This document shows positions 50,970 to 59,669 of a stretch of DNA of 64,000 nucleotides, piece by piece. The position numbers and the translations under genes were made by a program. Numbering within the stretch: position 1 is the stretch's first letter; every line of letters begins with the position of its first letter. The DNA lies in contig NZ_BAAADJ010000004.1 in assembly GCF_039522365.1 (NCBI RefSeq), positions 186,001 to 250,000 on the forward strand, given 5' to 3'. Source of the DNA: Bacillus carboniphilus (lineage in GTDB: Bacteria > Bacillota > Bacilli > Bacillales > JC228). Under the pieces are notes generated by a model. That model worked only from the letters and a program-made list of their open reading frames with translations. It did not search any database and was not told where the DNA came from.

Positions 50970-52436
50970 TTGGCCGTTTCACTATCGTTACAAACTTACA
51001 CAAACTTACATAAAGTAAGAATTGCGAGGTTGATTACAATCGAGGCTACAACACTACTAAACGGCACACATTATGAATTCATCCAACATTCCAATCCTAA
51101 CGCTGAAACCGTCCTGCTTGTTCACGGTCTTGGCCTCGACATGTCTACATGGGATGATGTGATCCCTATGCTTAGTAAGCAATACCATGTCTTGCGCTAT
51201 GATTGGCCAGGTCACGGGTACAGTACCCCTCCTAAAACTGAGCCTGTTTCATGGGATTTCCTATTGACTCAGTTAAAAGAATTACTACACTTTCTTTCTA
51301 TTAAAAAAGTTCATTTTGTCGGGCACTCTGGTGGAGGAAATTTTGGCATGGAGATTTCTCTTCGAGGTTATGATTGGTTGCATTCCTTGACGATTATTTC
51401 CACACCTATATTATTTCCATCCGAACTGGGAAAAAAAGAAGTGGCGGAGCGCTTTTCTAAATTGGAAACACAAAATTATAGCGATTTAATGAACCCACTA
51501 ATCAACTCCCTTTGCTACCCTTCTACCCAAGATAAGAAGGCAAAACTAAGAGCTATGTACACCCGTGTAACAGAGACATCCTACTTTCAATACCTACGTC
51601 TTCTTAGCGAAACCATTTTTGCTTATACAGATAAAAAATTAGGCAGTATAGACGTACCCATGATGATGCTCATTGGAGAGAGAGATACATTGTATCCTCC
51701 GAAACTTCAGGTGTTCAATATCCCTTATTTAACAAACATTCGCTACTTTATTATTCCGGATGCCGCCAATGCCTTAATGATGGATATGCCTGACTTAACG
51801 GTAGAATACCTAAAAGTATTTATGAAAAAAATAGAATCCACCACTCCCTCCGGAAAACACAAATATGAATACACGGATGAATTGGAACAAAAATTACTTT
51901 CTATCATAAAGCACGCGATGCATCATGAGGATGACCTTGGCACCATCCATTTATCCATTATGGACGGATTCAAAGTTGTGATAGACGGAAAAGAAGTGGA
52001 AGGAAAATGGAATCAACGAAAAGCGCGGCAAATTTTCACATACGTAGCCTTACATCAAGAAGTTACGCGAGAGCAACTGATGGATATCTTCTGGCCAGAT
52101 CAGGATCTTGGAAAAGCGAGAGGTAACCTGCGGGTGTCATTGAATCATATTAAAACAATCATTGAAGATGCCACAGGTAATCCAATTGAGCATTACTTCA
52201 CGATTAACAGAGAAACGATTTCAATTAGAGGGAAGCTGAAGATCGACCTATCGGAATTCCTGCAAGAGTTAACGGAAATGGAAGGAATGAAGAACTCAAA
52301 GGAAAAAGCAATCCGAGTTGCGAGGTTAGCCAACACTCTCCCCAAAACCCTATTCCCAACCCTCTACGACGAATGGATTAACGAAATCCGAAACTCCATC
52401 GAAGACCGCCTCTTCGAACTGGGACAGGAGAGATAG
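50970..52436 (+). CDS. Alpha/beta-hydrolase fused to a SARP/BTAD-like DNA-binding domain
   Basis: 488 residues. The first 285 form an alpha/beta hydrolase: oxyanion loop LVHGLG (50-55), nucleophile elbow VGHSGGG with Ser120, and acid Asp239 in IGERDTLYPP. The expected His in the IPxAGHxLM motif is Asn267 (PDAANALMMDMP), so the triad is broken. Residues about 325-430 match a winged-helix SARP/BTAD-type domain (WNQRKARQIFTYVALH...WPDQDLGKARGNLRVSLNHIK). It may be a ligand-sensing transcription factor rather than an enzyme. The true start is uncertain; a TTG near 51030 is possible. The stop comes from a decayed REP copy. Confidence 0.85.
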   Translation: MAVSLSLQTYTNLHKVRIARLITIEATTLLNGTHYEFIQHSNPNAETVLLVHGLGLDMSTWDDVIPMLSKQYHVLRYDWPGHGYSTPPKTEPVSWDFLLTQLKELLHFLSIKKVHFVGHSGGGNFGMEISLRGYDWLHSLTIISTPILFPSELGKKEVAERFSKLETQNYSDLMNPLINSLCYPSTQDKKAKLRAMYTRVTETSYFQYLRLLSETIFAYTDKKLGSIDVPMMMLIGERDTLYPPKLQVFNIPYLTNIRYFIIPDAANALMMDMPDLTVEYLKVFMKKIESTTPSGKHKYEYTDELEQKLLSIIKHAMHHEDDLGTIHLSIMDGFKVVIDGKEVEGKWNQRKARQIFTYVALHQEVTREQLMDIFWPDQDLGKARGNLRVSLNHIKTIIEDATGNPIEHYFTINRETISIRGKLKIDLSEFLQELTEMEGMKNSKEKAIRVARLANTLPKTLFPTLYDEWINEIRNSIEDRLFELGQER

Positions 52437-52460
52437 GTCTAATGCCCTACCCATTAGGTG

Positions 52461-52492
52461 TGTGGGACATTAAACCTGTCCCCCCTGTCCCT
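52461..52492 (-). repeat. REP element before the subtilase gene
   Basis: On the minus strand GGGACAGGGGGGACAGG TTTAA TGTCCCAC. A decayed half copy forms the end of the upstream gene. Confidence 0.85.
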
Positions 52493-52643
52493 AAATTTTT
52501 CGACAAAATTCTTCCTTTATTTAGTAGACTTTTTTCTGGAATTATTGTTTTTTAGTTCATTGGTAATTTGCTTAAATATCAATATAGTAATTAAGGTCTA
52601 AGGTAGATTCAAAAATTCAACAAGAATCAACACGCTATATCTT

Positions 52644-52680
52644 ATAAAGGACTATTGGCAGGGGTAGTCCTTTATGCTGT
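52644..52680 (+). terminator. Hairpin in the leader of the subtilase gene
   Basis: ATAAAGGACTA pairs with TAGTCCTTTAT over eleven bases with a ten-base loop; the T-run is weak. It could end the hydrolase-regulator transcript or act in the leader of the protease gene. The rest of 52493-52791 is AT-rich with no gene. Confidence 0.5.
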
Positions 52681-52791
52681 GTTTTATTATATTAATATTA
52701 GACTGAAAATTTAGTATTTTCGGTCGAACTTTGTTGAAGAGGAGGATTTTACTATTATTCTTCTTTTAAAAAAGTACAGGGGAGGAAAGAC

Positions 52792-55700
52792 ATGTTAAAA
52801 AGAATTTCTGCAATTTTACTAGTCTTTTTATTAGCATTTAGCAGCAGTGGTTTTGCTGTAACAGGGGGAATCACTCCACAGCAACTAGATGTACAAAAAC
52901 CGAATCTTCAAAAGACAAATTTTGTAGCTACAAATTTACAAGACATTGATCCAAACAAAGAGGTTCGTGTTGTAGTCGAACTAGCTGGGGATACACCAGT
53001 TGAAACTGCAACGAAAAAAGGTGTAAAGTACGATAAGCTGTCCAAAGGAGAGCGTAAGCAATTAGAAAAGGCTGCTAAGGACAAACAAAAAGCAGCAAAG
53101 GATCAAATTAAAGGGAAAAACATAAACATTGAATATCTTCAGGAATTTAATGCCATCGTAAACGGCTTTAGTGCCAATGTAAAATACGGTGATATTGAAG
53201 CAGTTAAAGAAGTAGCAGGGGTAAAAGAAGTATACCTTGCAACTGAATATGAGCTTCCAACTGAAGAACCAGATATGAAGTACAGTAAGGAACTGGTTCA
53301 AGCTCAGCAGGCTTGGCGTGACTTTGGTTATGATGGTGAAGGCATGGTCATTGGGATTATCGACTCTGGAATCGACGCTAATCATAAAGACTTCCTATTA
53401 AGTGACCCTTCCTCAGCAAAATTGTCTGAGGAATTTGTGAATAGCGCGATTTCCGAATTTGACCTCCCTGGACAATATTTGAATGAGAAAGTTCCTTATG
53501 GATGGAACTATATGGATAAGAACGATGTATTACTTGATAGCAACGCTGAAACTGGAATGCATGGTATGCACGTTGCAGGAACAGTCGCTGCAAACGGTGA
53601 CGAAGCAAACGGCGGCATTCAAGGTGTGGCTCCTGAAGCACAATTATTAGCGCTACGTGTGTTTGGTAATGAAGTAGCAACGACATATGGCGATATTTAT
53701 ATTAAAGCCATTGATGATGCCATCAAGCTAGGTGCAGACGTTCTGAATATGAGTCTTGGGGCTACTGCTGGTTTCGTAGATGCTGAGTCTCCGGAACAGC
53801 AAGCGATTAAGCGTGCCGTTGATAATGGTGTCGTTATGTCCATTTCAGCTGGTAACTCTACTTACTTTGGAAATGGCTATTTCTACCCATATGCATCCAA
53901 TCCTGACTATGGGGTAGTAGGATCACCAGGTGTATCCTATGATTCTATTTCAGTAGCATCCTTTGAAAATTCTTATATGGATGTAGATGCAGCTGGCGTT
54001 TCCGTTGATGGTGGCGAGGCAGAACAAGTGATGTTCTTGTCTGCAGGTCAGACTGCTCCGACTGTTGGAGAAAGTTATGAATTGGTTCATGCTGGATTAG
54101 GATATCCTGCTGATTTTGAAGGTAAGGATTTAGAAGGAAAATTCGCGTTAATTCAACGTGGGGACATAGGGTTTGTTGATAAAGCCCTTAATGCTCAAAA
54201 TGCTGGAGCAGCAGGAGTCATCATTTACAACAATACGGATGGAACAGTTAGTATGGCAACAGATGCAGCTATCACTATTCCGCAATTGTTCATGTTAAAA
54301 GCTGATGGTGATCGTTTTGCAACAGCACTTAAAGACGGTAAAACGGTTTCAGTAAGCTTTGATGGCGAAAAAATGACAGTTCCTAATACGGCTGCTGGTC
54401 AGATGAGTGGCTTCTCTTCTTGGGGTATTACTCCAAACCTTGATTTCAAACCAGAACTAACAGCACCAGGTGGACAAATTTACTCTACTCAAGATCATAA
54501 TGAATACGGAGTAAAGAGTGGTACATCGATGGCAGCTCCGCACGTATCTGGTGGTTCAGCACTAGTGTTACAACGTGTAGATGAGGAATTTGGCTTGGAC
54601 GGTGCGGCAAGATCTAAGCTTGCGAAAAAGTTCTTATTAAATACAGCTCAACCTGTTAATTTTGATGGAGCACCCGTTTCACCTCGTCGTCAAGGTGCAG
54701 GTTTAATGCAGCTTCATGCAGCATTATCAACACCTGTTACAGTGACTGATTCAACAACTGGTGAAGCAAAGGTTGCTCTAAAAGAAGTAACTGAAAATGT
54801 CGTAACATTCACATTAACAGCAGAAAATCATTCTGATGAAGCTGTGACGTATGATGTAAGTGCCAGTGCCCAAACAGATTCACCTGTTAACGGAGGCGGT
54901 GTATTTGTATCAGCGCCTAACATGTTTGGATCAATTGATTTAGGAGCAGTTGCAACGGTTAACGGTGAAGCTGTTAAATCGGTTGAAGTACCTGCAAATG
55001 GTACAGCAACATTTGACGTTACAGTTGATGTTAGTGATTGGGATGCAGATTTAAAATCCTATTTCACAAATGGATATTGGTTAGAAGGGTTTGTAAAACT
55101 AACTGACCCAACTGATACAAATCCAGATCTAGTGGTTCCTTATGTAGGATTTAAAGGTGACTGGAATGCGGCACCAATTGTAGACGCTCCAGCCTGGGAT
55201 CCAATGACATACTATGGAATGACAGGTGTTCTAACTCATGTTGGTGGAGGCAGCTACGATTTCTTAGGGGTTAACCAGGCTACTGGTGACTTGAACCCAG
55301 AATTGATTGCTATTTCACCAAATGGTGATGGAACAAATGACAGTGCAACATACCTATTATCCCTACTTCGTAATGCAAAGGAATTAAGCTTTAATGTCCT
55401 AAATGCAGATGGCGAAGTTGTAAAGGAAATTATGGATGAAGAATTTGCGCGCAAGAACTATTATGATGGTGGCAGAGGGGCTATGTACTACCTATTCCCT
55501 GAGTGGACATGGGATGGTACGATGCATAATGGCAAGGTAGCTCCAGAGGGTCAATACTACATGCAAGTAGAAGCATCTATTGATTTTGAAGGTGCAGAAG
55601 CTCAAAGCTTTACATTCCCAGTAAAACTGGACGTAACATCACCTAAATTAAAAACGACATTAGGTAAAGACGGTCAAACAGTAACCGTTGATGCTACAGA

Positions 55701-55917
55701 TAAAACAAGTGGTGTTGCTTACTGGTATGTAGTGGTTGACGGAGAACTAGCTGTTGAAACACCTTATGTAAACGGTGAAACATCACATGTTCTTGATACC
55801 CCACTTTCAGAAGGTCAAAACGTAACTGTGTATGCAGTAGACAACGCAGGTAACGTATCTTCCAACACTGTAAAGTTTGGAAGCAAAGGCAACAACGGAA
55901 ATAAAGGAAATAAATAA
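52792..55917 (+). CDS. Large secreted subtilisin-like serine protease (S8, Vpr-like)
   Basis: 1041 residues. A signal peptide (1-22), an I9 inhibitory propeptide (about 50-150), and an S8 domain with Asp191 (IGIIDSGID), His257 (GMHGMHVAGT) and Ser579 (SGTSMAAPHVSG). A PA insert lies near 400-530 (GAAGVIIYNNTDG). Fn3-like domains follow, then a FlgD/Big-like part (ISPNGDGTND, about 840) and a Gly/Asn/Lys tail. Vpr of B. subtilis is shorter, about 806 residues, so this form carries extra C-terminal domains. It degrades extracellular protein. The start follows AGGGGAGGAAAGAC. Confidence 0.93.
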   Translation: MLKRISAILLVFLLAFSSSGFAVTGGITPQQLDVQKPNLQKTNFVATNLQDIDPNKEVRVVVELAGDTPVETATKKGVKYDKLSKGERKQLEKAAKDKQKAAKDQIKGKNINIEYLQEFNAIVNGFSANVKYGDIEAVKEVAGVKEVYLATEYELPTEEPDMKYSKELVQAQQAWRDFGYDGEGMVIGIIDSGIDANHKDFLLSDPSSAKLSEEFVNSAISEFDLPGQYLNEKVPYGWNYMDKNDVLLDSNAETGMHGMHVAGTVAANGDEANGGIQGVAPEAQLLALRVFGNEVATTYGDIYIKAIDDAIKLGADVLNMSLGATAGFVDAESPEQQAIKRAVDNGVVMSISAGNSTYFGNGYFYPYASNPDYGVVGSPGVSYDSISVASFENSYMDVDAAGVSVDGGEAEQVMFLSAGQTAPTVGESYELVHAGLGYPADFEGKDLEGKFALIQRGDIGFVDKALNAQNAGAAGVIIYNNTDGTVSMATDAAITIPQLFMLKADGDRFATALKDGKTVSVSFDGEKMTVPNTAAGQMSGFSSWGITPNLDFKPELTAPGGQIYSTQDHNEYGVKSGTSMAAPHVSGGSALVLQRVDEEFGLDGAARSKLAKKFLLNTAQPVNFDGAPVSPRRQGAGLMQLHAALSTPVTVTDSTTGEAKVALKEVTENVVTFTLTAENHSDEAVTYDVSASAQTDSPVNGGGVFVSAPNMFGSIDLGAVATVNGEAVKSVEVPANGTATFDVTVDVSDWDADLKSYFTNGYWLEGFVKLTDPTDTNPDLVVPYVGFKGDWNAAPIVDAPAWDPMTYYGMTGVLTHVGGGSYDFLGVNQATGDLNPELIAISPNGDGTNDSATYLLSLLRNAKELSFNVLNADGEVVKEIMDEEFARKNYYDGGRGAMYYLFPEWTWDGTMHNGKVAPEGQYYMQVEASIDFEGAEAQSFTFPVKLDVTSPKLKTTLGKDGQTVTVDATDKTSGVAYWYVVVDGELAVETPYVNGETSHVLDTPLSEGQNVTVYAVDNAGNVSSNTVKFGSKGNNGNKGNK

Positions 55918-55919
55918 TG

Positions 55920-55957
55920 TAAAAGGCTAGCGATCTTAATAGATTGCTAGCCTTTTC
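55920..55957 (+). terminator. Rho-independent terminator after the subtilase gene
   Basis: AAAAGGCTAGC pairs with GCTAGCCTTTT; the same stem can also serve the convergent propeptide transcript. Confidence 0.9.
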
Positions 55958-55960
55958 TTC

Positions 55961-55990
55961 TGGGACACTAAACCTGTCCCCTCTGTCCCG
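55961..55990 (-). repeat. REP element at the 3' end of the propeptide gene
   Basis: On the minus strand CGGGACAGAGGGGACAGG TTTAG TGTCCCAG; its TAG ends the 44-residue ORF. Confidence 0.9.
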
Positions 55991-56102
55991 GCTGGACGAT
56001 GCCTTTGTCACCTTCGGATGGTGGTGGGTATTGGTCGTTGGCTAGTGTGTTTGCTGATGAAAGGATAAAGATAGCTAAAACGAGTGAAAGGATTTTTTTC
56101 AT
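55968..56102 (-). CDS. Putative secreted signalling propeptide (Phr/NprX-like), 44 aa
   Basis: A 44-residue ORF beginning MKKILSLVLAIFILSSANTL, a clear signal peptide likely cut after ALA-like TLA, followed by NDQYPPPSEGDKGIVQP and a REP-encoded end GQRGQV. The ATG has a strong AAGGGGGTGAATCCAC ribosome site that overlaps the stop codon of the upstream HTH-TPR regulator. Position, size and signal peptide match the PapR and NprX propeptides of RRNPP systems, which are exported, processed and re-imported. The active peptide cannot be read directly. Confidence 0.72.
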   Translation of the reverse strand: MKKILSLVLAIFILSSANTLANDQYPPPSEGDKGIVQPGQRGQV

Positions 56103-56108
56103 GTGGAT

Positions 56109-57389
56109 TCACCCCCTTATTTGATAGATTTGGTTGTAGGCTTCGATTGTTTTTTGGAAAGTCTCGCTAGCGGATTTGTATTTTCTGTTGGTGTGATAGT
56201 GATGGGCTAATAAGGTGGAATAGGAAATGACTTTGTCATAGTGTTTGTTCTCTAAGTAGTGTGGGATTGCTCTTTCGGATAAGTAGAACGTTAGCTGATC
56301 CACCTTTTTGGCCAGTTTTAGTTCATATACCTTCGCTTGAATAAGATGGTCCTCTTCAATGATGTGCAAAGGATTATCCAAGATCTCTTTAGCTTGATCC
56401 ATAAATTCCGCAGCCTTCTCTTCCTCACCGAGATCCATGTATTCTTTGACAATCGATAGCATCGTTAATAAACGGTTATTAACACAGCTGTCATTCAATT
56501 TAAGACGATAACTATTAAAATAGTGATTTAAAGCCAACTCGTGCTGACCTTCTTGGGAATATAAATTTCCTAAATTTTGATCAATCATGGATAGCAAATC
56601 GTCAGAATCAACCCTTTTCGCAATCGTTTTAGCTAATTTATAACTGTTAATAGCGTTCGTATATTTATTGATTTTCCGATAATTGATTCCATTTAAGATA
56701 TGGCATTCAATACATCTTTTATCAAAGTACAGCGTTTGATAAATTTGAAGGGCTTGGTTTGTATACTCGATCGATTCAATGATCTTCCAATTCCTTGAAG
56801 AACATAAGCCTAATTGATACAGAAGGTCTGCTCTCTCCCATTCGTTGCCGTTATGTGTTAAATAGTGACTGGCTTCCTGATAGGCTCGGTATGATTCTTT
56901 GTACTGTTTTTCATGGTAAAATAACAGCCCTTTTAACAGAAAAAAGAAATACTTTAAAAGTGGCTCCTGCATTAATTGGGCTGACTTCTCCAAGTAAAAG
57001 TCCAACTCTTTTTTTATGTTCAATCGATCCGAGGATGTTCGCAAAAGAATGAGTGTATAAAGGATATGAATACGGAAATCTTTGTTCATTTCCTCTGGAT
57101 GAACGGTTGCTATTATTTCTTCAACTTCTCTTTTATTAGACCCCGATATAAGGTTTCGATGACAGTCGGTAAGTAGGCTTAAAATGTCTTCCACATTAAA
57201 AACCTCATCCTCATTTACGCCTAGTCTGTTGATAAGTAATCCTATAATTTCATCAGTAGGTTGTACAATCCCATTCTCAATTTTTGATAAATACGAGACT
57301 GAAATAATCCCCTCCGCTAACTGCGCCTGGGTAAACCCCTTCTTGTTCCGTAAAAACTTCAGATTGCCAATCAAGCGACTTTGGCTCAT
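56109..57389 (-). CDS. HTH-TPR transcriptional regulator, NprR-like (paralogue 2)
   Basis: 426 residues, the size of NprR. An XRE HTH at about 5-62 (FTQAQLAEGIISVSYLSKIENG) precedes about nine TPR-type helical repeats to the C-terminus (for example LLYQLGLCSSRNWKIIESIEY, SMIDQNLGNLYSQEGQHELALNHYF). RRNPP regulators bind a re-imported oligopeptide in the TPR groove. The propeptide ORF begins seven bases after its stop codon, as in plcR-papR and nprR-nprX. It converges on the subtilase gene, a likely target. Start follows GGAAGGGGGATTG. Confidence 0.87.
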   Translation of the reverse strand: MSQSRLIGNLKFLRNKKGFTQAQLAEGIISVSYLSKIENGIVQPTDEIIGLLINRLGVNEDEVFNVEDILSLLTDCHRNLISGSNKREVEEIIATVHPEEMNKDFRIHILYTLILLRTSSDRLNIKKELDFYLEKSAQLMQEPLLKYFFFLLKGLLFYHEKQYKESYRAYQEASHYLTHNGNEWERADLLYQLGLCSSRNWKIIESIEYTNQALQIYQTLYFDKRCIECHILNGINYRKINKYTNAINSYKLAKTIAKRVDSDDLLSMIDQNLGNLYSQEGQHELALNHYFNSYRLKLNDSCVNNRLLTMLSIVKEYMDLGEEEKAAEFMDQAKEILDNPLHIIEEDHLIQAKVYELKLAKKVDQLTFYLSERAIPHYLENKHYDKVISYSTLLAHHYHTNRKYKSASETFQKTIEAYNQIYQIRG

Positions 57390-57456
57390 GACACAATCCC
57401 CCTTCCATATAGGGAATAATTCTGCGCCAATCCCAAAATCTCCTTTTTATGGAAAC

Positions 57457-57533
57457 TGGGACAAGGGGACAGGTTTAGTGTCCCACTTCATCCAGTGTGT
57501 TTGTGGGACAGCAAACCTGTCCCCCTGTCCCGC
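57457..57533. repeat. REP element pair facing each other
   Basis: A plus-strand copy at about 57457-57486 and a minus-strand copy at about 57503-57533 can form one long hairpin. They lie upstream of the NprR-like gene. Confidence 0.88.
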
Positions 57534-57660
57534 TTGTAAAATTTTCATGATTTAGGGCTGAGAATTGGAATTTTCTACTCCGAACCCGAGTGATTTTCCC
57601 AATATTAGGAATACTGAAGTTCCTATATAATCAATTGTATAACGAAGTGGAGGCGATCCA

Positions 57661-58116
57661 ATGCGAAGAAGAATCCTGTATCTAGTTGTTGTAAGCTGTA
57701 TGTTCATTCTGTTGTTAACCGCATGCAGCAACATGAAGCCGAATGAAATGTTTTTCCATGAAAGCGGTTGGACAGAAACGGAGGATAAGATGATCCGCTG
57801 GATTAGATTTTCCACCACAGAGAAAATGGATGAAGTTCCAGGGGTAGTTTCAGTCACTCCACTTAAAGATGGTGAACAACTTAGTCCAGACATATATGAC
57901 TTTAAAACTATAACTGGACATAACCGTTCTCAGTCGTTCCTCTTAGAGGCAGAAGACGTCGACTTACCTTCTAAAATTAGAGCAGAAGATGACTATTGTT
58001 TTGTTTTTATTTTTGAAAAAGAAGATTATATCAACCTAGATGAATATAAGATTAGCTTCAATAAAAAGGTTCAAGGTATAAAAGAGATTACCATAACAGA
58101 TTCATTTGATCATTAA
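57661..58116 (+). CDS. Small lipoprotein of unknown function
   Basis: 151 residues: signal peptide with lipobox LLLTAC near residue 17-22, then a beta-rich domain (about 35-151) with FHESGWTETEDKMIRWIRF and DDYCFVFIFEKEDYINL. It is probably anchored outside the membrane. I do not recognise the family. Start follows GTGGAGGCGATCCA. It is convergent with a larger secreted protein and has its own terminator. Confidence 0.7.
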   Translation: MRRRILYLVVVSCMFILLLTACSNMKPNEMFFHESGWTETEDKMIRWIRFSTTEKMDEVPGVVSVTPLKDGEQLSPDIYDFKTITGHNRSQSFLLEAEDVDLPSKIRAEDDYCFVFIFEKEDYINLDEYKISFNKKVQGIKEITITDSFDH

Positions 58117-58118
58117 GC

Positions 58119-58151
58119 GAAAGCCTCCCCACAAGGAGGCTTTCTTTTTTA
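58119..58151 (+). terminator. Rho-independent terminator after the lipoprotein gene
   Basis: AAAGCCTCC pairs with GGAGGCTTT, followed by CTTTTTT. Confidence 0.9.
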
Positions 58152-58158
58152 CTAGAGA

Positions 58159-59472
58159 CTAGAAGTTCTTAGCTGTTAATCTATTTTTAGATCCGTAATA
58201 GTAGACTTTGTACGTGTCATAAGCCCCGCTGCTGAAGGTATATTCCGATTTATTAGAAGAAGAGGAACTTGATGTTACTCTCAGAGAAATGCCGTAACCA
58301 TAGGCAGTCGTCCCTGCTTGCCCAGTCCAAGAGTTGCTATATCTTTGTGTAATAGAGAACCCACTTGGAGGTCTATACTCATGCTGTGAGCTGTTAGAAT
58401 CATAGTTTGAGCCGTTTCCATAAACGTAAGCTCCGTAGCCTGCAGATCCGATATGGTCATGCACTCCAACTCGCGTATATTCGTCTGGCCCTGTCCCTTT
58501 TACTTTTTCGTAAACGGTCTTCTTAAACTGATACTTCGTTGTTAAAAGTCGGCCAGGTGACGATATAGATGAACCGGATATCGGCCCCCACCATTGAGTC
58601 GAATCTAAGCTATTAGAAACTGTACCGGATGACTCCACTCCAGCCCCTGAAGCAGCGACCTTAACTTCAAAGCTAACACCTGAAGATGAGCTAAAGGTGT
58701 GCTTTGCCGTAACGCCTTTAATAGCATTCAATTCTGCTACATCTACCCAATCATAGTAATAAGTCGTTGATTTTACTGTATAAATATCACCTACACAAGC
58801 AATACATGCAATCGAAACAGTATCATCACTTGGTTCCTGAAGCTCAGCTGTGACCGTTTGATTTTTGAAAAAGTTCATATCAATGGAATCCAACATTTGG
58901 TTCTCTTTGTTGTACTCAAGAATATGCGTTAACTGGTCAGGATGGATTCCTTTTCTATCATTGATGTAAAATTGAGTGAAATCATAGAAACCCGTGTAAT
59001 TCGTAGTACTTAGTATGAGGGTGTAGTCCACACTGTAGAACGGATCATTCTTGTGTTTTTCAATCATATCTTCTGAAGGTTTGATCTTAACTCCATTCAA
59101 AGCTTGTAAACTACGAGCCGTTTTCGTTAGAACACTTTCATTGGTTTCCGCATTGAAAACCTGAAGCTGAATTAAGCTTTTATCCTTCTTAATCTTTTCT
59201 TCAATATCCCCGATATTGACTAACCCATTACCTTTTGAGGCAGCCATTTCTTTTGCACTCTCATTTCGCTTAGTCTTAAATTCTAGTAACTTCTCATTTT
59301 TTTGTAGTGCATTCAAAATCGTTTCTTTCTCATCCTCACTTACCTCAATCAGCTTACTCGTCCCTTCCACACCATCAGGGTCTGGAGTAGCCAATGTACT
59401 CGTGCTGCTTCCAATACTGAATAAACCAATCACGAAAGTAAAAACAATGATGCTTGCAAAAATTCGTTTCAA
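58159..59472 (-). CDS. Secreted beta-rich protein of unknown function
   Basis: About 437 residues from a TTG start, seven bases after GGAAGGA. A signal peptide (about 2-27, IIVFTFVIGLFSIGSSTSTLA) is followed by a helical charged region (35-130) and then a beta-rich, Ser/Gly/Tyr-rich half (about 250-437) with YGAYVYGNGSNYDSNSSQ and YKVYYYGSKNRLTAKNF. Two cysteines lie close together in ACIACVGD. The second half looks like a secreted beta domain of toxin or adhesin type; this is a guess. Confidence 0.6.
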   Translation of the reverse strand: MKRIFASIIVFTFVIGLFSIGSSTSTLATPDPDGVEGTSKLIEVSEDEKETILNALQKNEKLLEFKTKRNESAKEMAASKGNGLVNIGDIEEKIKKDKSLIQLQVFNAETNESVLTKTARSLQALNGVKIKPSEDMIEKHKNDPFYSVDYTLILSTTNYTGFYDFTQFYINDRKGIHPDQLTHILEYNKENQMLDSIDMNFFKNQTVTAELQEPSDDTVSIACIACVGDIYTVKSTTYYYDWVDVAELNAIKGVTAKHTFSSSSGVSFEVKVAASGAGVESSGTVSNSLDSTQWWGPISGSSISSPGRLLTTKYQFKKTVYEKVKGTGPDEYTRVGVHDHIGSAGYGAYVYGNGSNYDSNSSQHEYRPPSGFSITQRYSNSWTGQAGTTAYGYGISLRVTSSSSSSNKSEYTFSSGAYDTYKVYYYGSKNRLTAKNF

Positions 59473-59669
59473 GGTCAAATCCTTCCAACTCCTTTTCCAT
59501 TTTTTTCTTACACCTAAAGTATATAGCAGTCCAAAAGCCGCAAAAATTGGGAAAACACTATCGTTTTTGAGTGAAAAAATAGGAAAATTGAAGGAAAAAA
59601 GTGAAATATTTCGCAAAAAGCAGCTACCTCAGACCAAAAATACACACCTGGGTATAACGTCATAGGTCG

